Source: Robertmurraya siralis (lineage in GTDB: Bacteria > Bacillota > Bacilli > Bacillales > Cytobacillaceae). Taken from it: a DNA stretch of 60,851 nt. The notes under the pieces were generated by a model. It saw only the letters and a list, made by a program, of their open reading frames with translations, made no database searches and was not told the DNA's origin. The position numbers and the translations under genes are program-made. The stretch is taken from assembly GCF_005502275.1 (NCBI RefSeq), contig NZ_SWLZ01000025.1, positions 1-60,851 on the forward strand. The letters run 5' to 3'. This document shows positions 54,744 to 60,851 of the stretch, one piece after another. Each line of letters begins with the position of its first letter. The first letter of the stretch is position 1.

Positions 54744-56621
54744 ATGTGGGCTGATGATGCTTCAAAAATTGATATGCTGGCGTATCGACCATATGCCGAT
54801 TTGATTACTGAAATTGCGATTAGCGAACGAATGAATCCGTTAACTATTGGACTTTTCGGAAATTGGGGAAGTGGCAAATCAACATTATTAAATTTAATAG
54901 AAGAACAAACAAATATCTATACCGATAAAAAAATTGCTGTAATAAAAGTGAATGCATGGATGTTTGAAGGATACGAGGATGCAAAGACTGCTTTAATGGA
55001 AGCAATATTGCAAGGTATGAAAGAAAATAAAACATTTTTTGAAGGCTCTAAAGATGGAATTAAGAGTTTAATGGAGAGAGTTAATTGGATGGCAGTAGGG
55101 AAAACAGCTTTAAAACAGGGTATTCCATTGGCAATAAGCGGAATAACTGGTTTACCACCATTAATAATGATGCCGAACTCTTCCGAATTTGATACTCCAG
55201 AGGAAGTACAGAAGCAAATTGACAAGGCACAAAATTTTAAGCAAGAATACATGAAAACTAATTCAAAGGAAAATGTTGTTGAAAATATACGAGGATTTCG
55301 TGAGGGTTTTAGTACATTAATCGAGAAATCCTCTGTAGATAATCTCATTATTTTAATTGATGATTTAGATAGGTGTAATCCTGATAGAATCATAGAGACT
55401 CTTGAGGCAATAAAATTATTCCTCTCAGTTCCAAGAACAACCTTTATTATTGCGATGGATGAAAGTATAATCTCATACTCAATAAAAAGAAAATACCCAC
55501 AGTTAAACGATGAAGGAATAAATGTTTCAGATGACTATATAGAGAAAATTGTTCAGCTTCCTATCAAAATTGCAGAATTAGCTGAAAGTGACGTTAAGAA
55601 TTATATGCTATTGCTTATCGCAGAAATGTTTTTGGAGGAAGAATCGTTAAATCAACTTATTGAAAAATTAAAAACGAAAGGTATTTTTATCAAGGGAGAA
55701 ATAATATCTGGAACAGAGATATTGGATATTGTTCAAAAAGACATAACAGTCAATGGATTAAAATACAAAGGTGGTACTACTCAGGAGGAATTTGAACAAC
55801 AAATTCAGATTTTTAATAGTATAGGAAGTATTGTTGCTTCTTCATTGAAGGGAAACCCACGTCAAACTAAAAGATTTTTAAACACATTTTATATTCGTAA
55901 AAGACTCGCAGAAATCCAACAAATAGAGTTTAATTTAGCTATTTTAGCTAAATTGATGGTATTAGAATACTTTGATAGTGACAGAGATTTATTTAAAGAG
56001 TTATTTCAGTGGCAATTTGAACATAGCGGTAAACCAATACAGCTAAGTACGCTTGAAAAAAGAATTTTGGATGAAAGTGAAGATGGAGAACCGATAAATA
56101 TAGAAGATATCAGTAAAAATCCAGCCTGGACAAGCGATAAGATGAAAAGGTGGTTTGGAACAGAGCCGAGATTAGCTGATGTAGATCTCTCACCTTACTT
56201 TTATTTAGCAAGGGATTCAGTGGCGGAGAAAAGGTTATTCTCGACAAACTTGAATCAGGAGGAAAGAAAATATATTAATCAAATATGCAATCTGGAAACG
56301 CATATAGCATTACGAAGAAAGAAGATAGAGCAGATGCTCGAAATGGATGAAGTCACAAGAAATGAAATATTTAAAGGGGTATTAGAGAAGTACCACCAAG
56401 ATAACACTCAATTAGAAACATTAATTGAATTTTATAAATTACTACCTCAATATAAGTCTAAAGTTTTTGAGGAATTTAAAAAGCTAAAAGTTAAAGACAT
56501 CACCTTAACTGAAATTCTACTTTTCCAGCAACTGGACGATGAATCGTTCCAAATACTCAAAAAATATTATGTTGAAGAGAAAAAAGCAGATATAAAACTT
56601 TGGGATTTGGCAGGTGTATAG
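54744..56621 (+). CDS. qatA: QatA, KAP-family NTPase
   Basis: A 625-aa P-loop NTPase of the KAP type: Walker A GLFGNWGSGKST (37-48) and Walker B LIILIDDLDRCNPD at about 202. A hydrophobic stretch at about 125-145 (GIPLAISGITGLPPLIMM) may be a membrane insertion, as in many KAP ATPases. It opens the four-gene QatABCD anti-phage set. ATG start. Confidence 0.9.
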   Translation: MWADDASKIDMLAYRPYADLITEIAISERMNPLTIGLFGNWGSGKSTLLNLIEEQTNIYTDKKIAVIKVNAWMFEGYEDAKTALMEAILQGMKENKTFFEGSKDGIKSLMERVNWMAVGKTALKQGIPLAISGITGLPPLIMMPNSSEFDTPEEVQKQIDKAQNFKQEYMKTNSKENVVENIRGFREGFSTLIEKSSVDNLIILIDDLDRCNPDRIIETLEAIKLFLSVPRTTFIIAMDESIISYSIKRKYPQLNDEGINVSDDYIEKIVQLPIKIAELAESDVKNYMLLLIAEMFLEEESLNQLIEKLKTKGIFIKGEIISGTEILDIVQKDITVNGLKYKGGTTQEEFEQQIQIFNSIGSIVASSLKGNPRQTKRFLNTFYIRKRLAEIQQIEFNLAILAKLMVLEYFDSDRDLFKELFQWQFEHSGKPIQLSTLEKRILDESEDGEPINIEDISKNPAWTSDKMKRWFGTEPRLADVDLSPYFYLARDSVAEKRLFSTNLNQEERKYINQICNLETHIALRRKKIEQMLEMDEVTRNEIFKGVLEKYHQDNTQLETLIEFYKLLPQYKSKVFEEFKKLKVKDITLTEILLFQQLDDESFQILKKYYVEEKKADIKLWDLAGV

Positions 56622-56622
56622 A

Positions 56623-57342
56623 ATGGGAACATCAAAAGGATATTTACCACCAACAGGATATTTATGGCGAGACGTAAAAAGAGATGTGACTAAAATGGTG
56701 AAGGATAATTTCTCAACAACATCAGTTGATAAAGCTGTCTCAAATTTCGCAAAAGCGATGAATAGTTCTGGAGGTTCGGGGACAAATGCAGGTAGGGCAA
56801 TACAGTCGAGTCGAAAAGCTCTTAGCTTTATTGATTCGGTAAGAAAGTATGGATTTTCCGAAACATTAGACAGATTTGGGTTATCCCATTTAAAAAATGA
56901 AACTCCTGAAAATGTTCGTAAAGGTCTTCTACAATATTTCAGTGATAGTGGAAATGAGTTCTATGATAGTATTTCAAACCAAAGTATGAATGAGTTGATG
57001 AGGGAGCTTTTTAAAGGGGTAAATGACATCAGCGAATATGAGGATGTATTGAGAGCAATAGATACAGGAGACTTTATTAGAGAATTTATTATTAAGTTTA
57101 TACAAAATTGCTTTTTTGCTAATTTCACAGAAAAGCTTTTAAGTTTATTTGATAACTTGGAAAAACATAAGATTGCGGAGAAAAATATAAAAACACATAT
57201 TAGGAATTCAATTGAAAAGAATTATCCAATAAGGAAAATCCAAGAAATAGATTGGAATGGTCAAGAAGGTAATAAAATCATAAATAACACATACAAAAAA
57301 TCTCTTGAAATGCTATCTGCTTGGAGTGAGTTAAATGAATAA
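56623..57342 (+). CDS. qatB: QatB
   Basis: A 239-aa protein beginning MGTSKGYLPPTGYLWRDVKR, the type found as the second gene of Qat systems. Gly/Ser-rich stretch near residues 45-65 (NSSGGSGTNAGR). No enzyme motif is visible, and its role is unknown in the literature I recall. It starts one base after the qatA stop and overlaps qatC by 8 bp, so the four genes are coupled. Confidence 0.85.
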   Translation: MGTSKGYLPPTGYLWRDVKRDVTKMVKDNFSTTSVDKAVSNFAKAMNSSGGSGTNAGRAIQSSRKALSFIDSVRKYGFSETLDRFGLSHLKNETPENVRKGLLQYFSDSGNEFYDSISNQSMNELMRELFKGVNDISEYEDVLRAIDTGDFIREFIIKFIQNCFFANFTEKLLSLFDNLEKHKIAEKNIKTHIRNSIEKNYPIRKIQEIDWNGQEGNKIINNTYKKSLEMLSAWSELNE

Positions 57343-58762
57343 TATATGGATAAATAAAAATAGGGATGATTTTAGTCTAACCGAAACAACATCGGAATCT
57401 TTTTTTATCTTTAGTATGTTTGATAAACAAAACAAGTCTAATGTCAAAACTGATATGGAGCAACTATGGAGACGGTTTGGGAAAAAGAGTCTTTCAAATA
57501 TTAACGAAGATTTTCTTCTTATTGCTTCAAGTGTATTTTGTGCAGACAAGCGGATGCCCAGAAATCATTCCCTCGATAATTGGTCAAGAACTATAAAATT
57601 ATTTATTCCAGTCTTGGAACTTGAGAAGTGGAATTCTGTTAAAAAAGATTTAGAACGTACAATAGGTTTTTTAAGTGGCGATAAATGGATATTTGAGTTT
57701 AGGCAGACAGATTTAAAATTTAGAGCTGATAAAACAAATGTAAAAAATATTATCTCTATTGATAAATTTGATTCAGTTAGCTTATTCTCTGGTGGGTTGG
57801 ATTCTTTTTGCGGTGCATTATCACTTTCGGAAGACAATAAGAATACTCTTTATCTTGGTTTTAGAGAATACAGCCTTTTGACGAATAGGCAAAGAGAGCT
57901 ATTTGACTCTATAAATAACTATTATTCGGAGTTAGAAAATGAATTACTTTTGTTTAATGTCAACCCACTTGCACCAATACAAAGAGGTGGAACAGTCCAG
58001 AAATTAACTGTTGAAAGCACCAGTCGTAGCAGATCATTATTGTTTTTAGCAGGAGCAATATCGGTCGCTTCCATTATAGGTGAGAAGATACCTGTGTATA
58101 TACCTGAAAATGGATTTATTGGTGTGAACGTTCCTTTAACAGATAGTAGATCTGGAAGTTGTAGTACAAGGACAACACATCCTATCTTCATCAATTCATT
58201 AAATGAAATTCTTAATAAGGTTGGCATTGAAAATAGGATTGCGAACTTCTACTGGAATAAGTCAAAGGGAGAGATCTTAGCAGAGCATAAAAATAACCCA
58301 ATTTTTAATAAGTTGGCTTCACGAACTTTGTCATGTTCCCATCCATGTTTATCACGATATGATAAGAAGAAAAGTGATAAAGTTGTAACGCCTTGTAATT
58401 GTGGTTATTGTTATCCCTGCTTAATTAGAAGAGCCTCTTTTGTGAAAATAGGAAAAGATAAAACAGGTTATAACCCCCTATACCAGTTGAGTAGAGACTT
58501 TATATTAAATCATAACAATATTCAAGGAAGAGCAAGTGATTTAAAAGCAGTTCTTTTTAGCCTAAGACGTTATATAGAGAATAAAGAAGATAGTGAATTT
58601 ATTAGGAGTCTTTTAATAAGACAAGGCCCTTTAAATAGTGAAGAATTAGTTGGTTACGAAAGAGTGTATCGTCAGTCAATGGAAGAACTTTTGGAAATGA
58701 TGCGGGAAAATGGGGAAGGTTTGTTAGAGTATGCTGGAATAAAGGAAGGTAATAATGAGTAA
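57335..58762 (+). CDS. qatC: QatC, QueC-like ATPase
   Basis: A 475-aa protein with a PP-loop motif FSGGLDSF (about 151-158) and a C-terminal Cys cluster CNCGYCYPC (about 354-362) as in QueC, the 7-cyano-7-deazaguanine synthase. No other queuosine genes are nearby, so it works in the Qat defence set rather than in tRNA modification. It may modify a protein or nucleotide, as QueC-like enzymes do in other defence systems. Confidence 0.9.
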   Translation: MNNIWINKNRDDFSLTETTSESFFIFSMFDKQNKSNVKTDMEQLWRRFGKKSLSNINEDFLLIASSVFCADKRMPRNHSLDNWSRTIKLFIPVLELEKWNSVKKDLERTIGFLSGDKWIFEFRQTDLKFRADKTNVKNIISIDKFDSVSLFSGGLDSFCGALSLSEDNKNTLYLGFREYSLLTNRQRELFDSINNYYSELENELLLFNVNPLAPIQRGGTVQKLTVESTSRSRSLLFLAGAISVASIIGEKIPVYIPENGFIGVNVPLTDSRSGSCSTRTTHPIFINSLNEILNKVGIENRIANFYWNKSKGEILAEHKNNPIFNKLASRTLSCSHPCLSRYDKKKSDKVVTPCNCGYCYPCLIRRASFVKIGKDKTGYNPLYQLSRDFILNHNNIQGRASDLKAVLFSLRRYIENKEDSEFIRSLLIRQGPLNSEELVGYERVYRQSMEELLEMMRENGEGLLEYAGIKEGNNE

Positions 58763-59495
58763 CCTATCCGATATGCATGTTCATGTCGACTACTTTAAGA
58801 ATTTTAAACAGATGTACGATTCTTTTGAAATAAATAAAATATATGCTTTATTTGTAACTAACTTACCTGAGATTTTTCAAAAGTGTAAATATGAATTTCC
58901 AGATAGCAAGTACGTTAAAGTGGGGCTGGGATATAATCCGCAATTGGTTGAAAAATATAAGTTTAATAAGAAACTCTTTGATGCAATGCTTCCTTTAACA
59001 AAATATGTTGGAGAAGTAGGATTAGACTATTCGAAAGAATTCGCTCACACCAAATTAGAGCAACAAGAAGCATTTGATTATATTTGTTCTGAATCAGCAA
59101 AAGCAAAGAAAATAATGTCTATACATTCTCGTGGAGCAGATGAAGATGTATTACGAATGTTAATAGACAACAAAGTGGAGTTTGCTGTTTTTCATTGGTT
59201 TTCGGGCAATAAGGAATTTGTTTATAAGGTTGTAGAAGAAGGTTATTATTTTTCTGTAAACTATTCAATGTTAGTTTCTAAGAAAGGGTTTGAAATAATT
59301 AAGACAATACCAATAGATCGACTACTAATTGAGACTGATGCTCCCTTTGGTAAAACAAGTATAAAAGGTGTGCGATATAATTTAGCTGAAATATATACTC
59401 AGTTCTCAAAGAAATTAGATGTAAATCAATTTGAAAATATTATTTATACAAACCTGTCGAGACTTTTATCAAAACAGATAGATTCCTCAAAATAA
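58755..59495 (+). CDS. qatD: QatD, TatD-like nuclease
   Basis: A 246-aa TatD-family metal-dependent hydrolase. Metal ligands appear in order: DMHVHVD (H8, H10), GEVGLDYS (Glu at about 93), IHSRG (about 125), FHWFSG (about 148) and ETDAPFG (about 195). TatD proteins are DNases. As the last gene of qatABCD it overlaps qatC by 8 bp. Confidence 0.92.
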   Translation: MSNLSDMHVHVDYFKNFKQMYDSFEINKIYALFVTNLPEIFQKCKYEFPDSKYVKVGLGYNPQLVEKYKFNKKLFDAMLPLTKYVGEVGLDYSKEFAHTKLEQQEAFDYICSESAKAKKIMSIHSRGADEDVLRMLIDNKVEFAVFHWFSGNKEFVYKVVEEGYYFSVNYSMLVSKKGFEIIKTIPIDRLLIETDAPFGKTSIKGVRYNLAEIYTQFSKKLDVNQFENIIYTNLSRLLSKQIDSSK

Positions 59496-59652
59496 ACATT
59501 TAGAGAAATTGTTGAGATATATAATTAAAAATAAATTGCAGTTAATTGAGTATCATTAAAAAGTGTAAAATAATTTTAAGTTCTAATTAAAGCTATGTAC
59601 TTCTGATTTTCGATTAATAGAATCATATTTATGAAAAAAGTGAGTGAGGAGA

Positions 59653-60234
59653 ATGACTGTTGAATTAAGACCTTCTGAAGCCGAAGTTATATTTTTAAAT
59701 TTAGCATATAATAAATTTTATGATATACATGAAGAAGTATCCAATGACACATTTTGGGAAAAATCCCCGCAGTACCGTTTCCAAAGAATAAAAAATGCTT
59801 TTGAAATTTATTCTGAAATATTAAATTATGAACCAGTAAAATGGGTTATTGAGTCTATAAAAGAAAAACGTCCACCGATGGAAGGGGGGGTAGGGAGTGA
59901 ATTGTTTAAATGCATAAGAAATATGCTTTCACACTTTCCTTTCTTTGATTCATGGAATGAGGTTTGGGTTAATAAATCTTTAGTAAATTGGTACAAAAAA
60001 GGGCAAACAATAGACAAGTTTTTTGTAAAATATATAGGAAAAGAAGATATAAAATATAGAATCTGGGATGCTAATAATCGACAAATGTCATACGTGACTA
60101 TCTCTTTTCCAAAAGAATATAATGATAAAAATAAGATTTATCTTAAAGATATATTACCAGAAAGAGAGGGATTAAAATTCTCTTTTACGCTTATGAGAAG
60201 AATTATTGATACACAAGTTCTTTATGAAGGATAA
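59653..60234 (+). CDS. HEPN-like protein next to Qat
   Basis: A 193-aa protein with CIRNMLSHFPFFDSW (R89, N90, H94), which fits the Rx4-6H motif of HEPN ribonucleases common in abortive infection systems. The rest is not recognised. GTGAGGAG precedes the ATG at 59653 by a few bases. It follows qatD by 157 bp, so it has its own promoter or is a loosely coupled fifth gene. Not part of the standard Qat set. Confidence 0.6.
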   Translation: MTVELRPSEAEVIFLNLAYNKFYDIHEEVSNDTFWEKSPQYRFQRIKNAFEIYSEILNYEPVKWVIESIKEKRPPMEGGVGSELFKCIRNMLSHFPFFDSWNEVWVNKSLVNWYKKGQTIDKFFVKYIGKEDIKYRIWDANNRQMSYVTISFPKEYNDKNKIYLKDILPEREGLKFSFTLMRRIIDTQVLYEG

Positions 60235-60286
60235 ATGCATTAGACATACAATGTTTTTAGGTTTAACCGTTTGTACCTGTTATGAT

Positions 60287-60312
60287 AAAACGAGATATGC
60301 AACTCTCGTTTT
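60287..60312 (+). terminator. terminator after HEPN-like gene
   Basis: AAAACGAGA / TCTCGTTTT with an 8-nt loop. The flanking A and T runs suit termination in both directions. Confidence 0.75.
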
Positions 60313-60372
60313 ACTTAACGGTAGTAATAAATGATAACTTTAACACTTTTACCATTAGAACTTAATTCTATT

Positions 60373-60730
60373 ATGTCTTCACCCAATAAACTCGCTCCTG
60401 ACCAAAAAAACTCGGTTCAGGACAAAAAAAGTCGGTAGAGTAGAAACAAGGGTTAAGGAAGAAATAGGGAATTAAAGAGCAAGATTAAAATTGAAAAAAG
60501 CCAGAAGGAATAAGGGTTTTCGAGCCTTTATTCCTTTTTCTTTTCCCCTAAAACCTAATCCCTTAACTCTACTCTGGAACGACTTTTTTAGTCCAAAATG
60601 GTTGTAAAATCTGAACAAAAATTAGATGAATGTGGGGAAAATGCAGGAACGACTTTATTAGGCGGAGAATATTGGAAAACGGCTTGAGGCGTTGGGAGAG
60701 TAAGAGTTGGTAAGGTTTAAGAGAGGAGGG
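60373..60730 (+). mobile_element. second copy of mini-element, truncated
   Basis: Identical to 11060-11417 except for one base (60722 A against G). It keeps the TGT end, the three packed TnsB-like sites (60384-60438), the terminator (60505-60540) and two of the three spaced sites (60576-60594 and 60646-60662). The last site and the ACA end are missing because new sequence starts at 60731. Confidence 0.8.
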
Positions 60731-60851
60731 TGTAAACGCTAGAATAAAGTTGACAGTTATTGCTTGATAAGATTTTACACTTTTGCTCAATCAACCTACT
60801 ACTTTAGTAAAATAGGAATTGACGTTATTTTACTGGAGGTAGGGGTTTTGG
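60731..60851 (+). mobile_element. candidate end of a further Tn7-like element, cut by window
   Basis: Starts TGTAAACGCTAG followed by AATAAAGTTG at 60743, the same layout as the other Tn7-type ends. An inverted repeat AGTAAAAT / ATTTTACT (60806-60813, 60827-60834) and GGAGGTAGGGG before TTG at 60848 suggest that a gene starts right at the window edge, perhaps a tnsA as in Tn7. Confidence 0.45.

Noticed and set aside
57335-58762. QueC as a queuosine biosynthesis gene
   Set aside because: No queD, queE or queF nearby. The gene is coupled to a KAP ATPase and a TatD-like gene, which defines the Qat system.

Overview
The window is chromosomal DNA of a low-GC, endospore-forming Bacillaceae bacterium. 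This rests on the rRNA-tRNA cluster, a SigW-type ECF promoter, a Spo0E-like phosphatase, the order rocF-sigW-rsiW-cdaA-cdaR-glmM-glmS and a glmS ribozyme. I cannot name the species from sequence alone.

Positions 1-1280 hold the end of an rRNA operon (5S) and eight intact tRNAs plus one broken tRNA-Asn. Positions 1700-10670 are conserved core genes: arginase, a 52-aa Spo0E-like protein, SigW and its anti-sigma factor, the c-di-AMP cyclase CdaA with its regulator CdaR, then GlmM and GlmS of amino-sugar synthesis. GlmS is preceded by a good promoter and the self-cleaving ribozyme.

The 3' end of glmS is the classical attachment site for Tn7-like transposons, and everything after about 10,600 is an accessory island of roughly 50 kb. 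It carries its own transposition set near the far end: a serine resolvase and TnsA, TnsB, TnsC and TnsD/TniQ (47.5-54.6 kb). A 358-bp sequence is repeated almost perfectly at 11.06 kb and 60.37 kb. The first copy is a complete miniature Tn7-like unit, with three packed TnsB-like sites at one end and three spaced ones at the other. The second copy is cut at 60,731 by a new TGT-type end, so another element probably follows.

The cargo is mostly anti-phage. There is a type 1 BREX operon (20.7-36.6 kb) with a membrane protein and a reverse transcriptase embedded between pglX and pglZ, a Shedu-type nuclease, a complete QatABCD system with a HEPN-like gene after it, a NERD nuclease fused to HNH-associated repeats and flanked by two paralogous proteins, and two further PD-(D/E)xK-like proteins. 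Between Shedu and the tns genes lies a plasmid-like block. It has a ParM/ParR-type partition cassette, a P-loop helicase-like protein, a 1.2-kb TGCA-rich gene-free region, a DnaB-like protein that has lost its Walker A lysine, two four-helix-bundle proteins and an unknown acidic protein. Two of its promoters and the XRE regulator gene beside them share one palindromic operator, so this looks like one regulated unit and is the best candidate here for an undescribed system.

The other notable point is TnsA, where the catalytic Asp equivalent to Tn7 D114 appears to be Thr. With a resolvase gene next door, this suggests transposition through cointegrates. All functional statements are from reading the sequence; no searches or folding programs were run.
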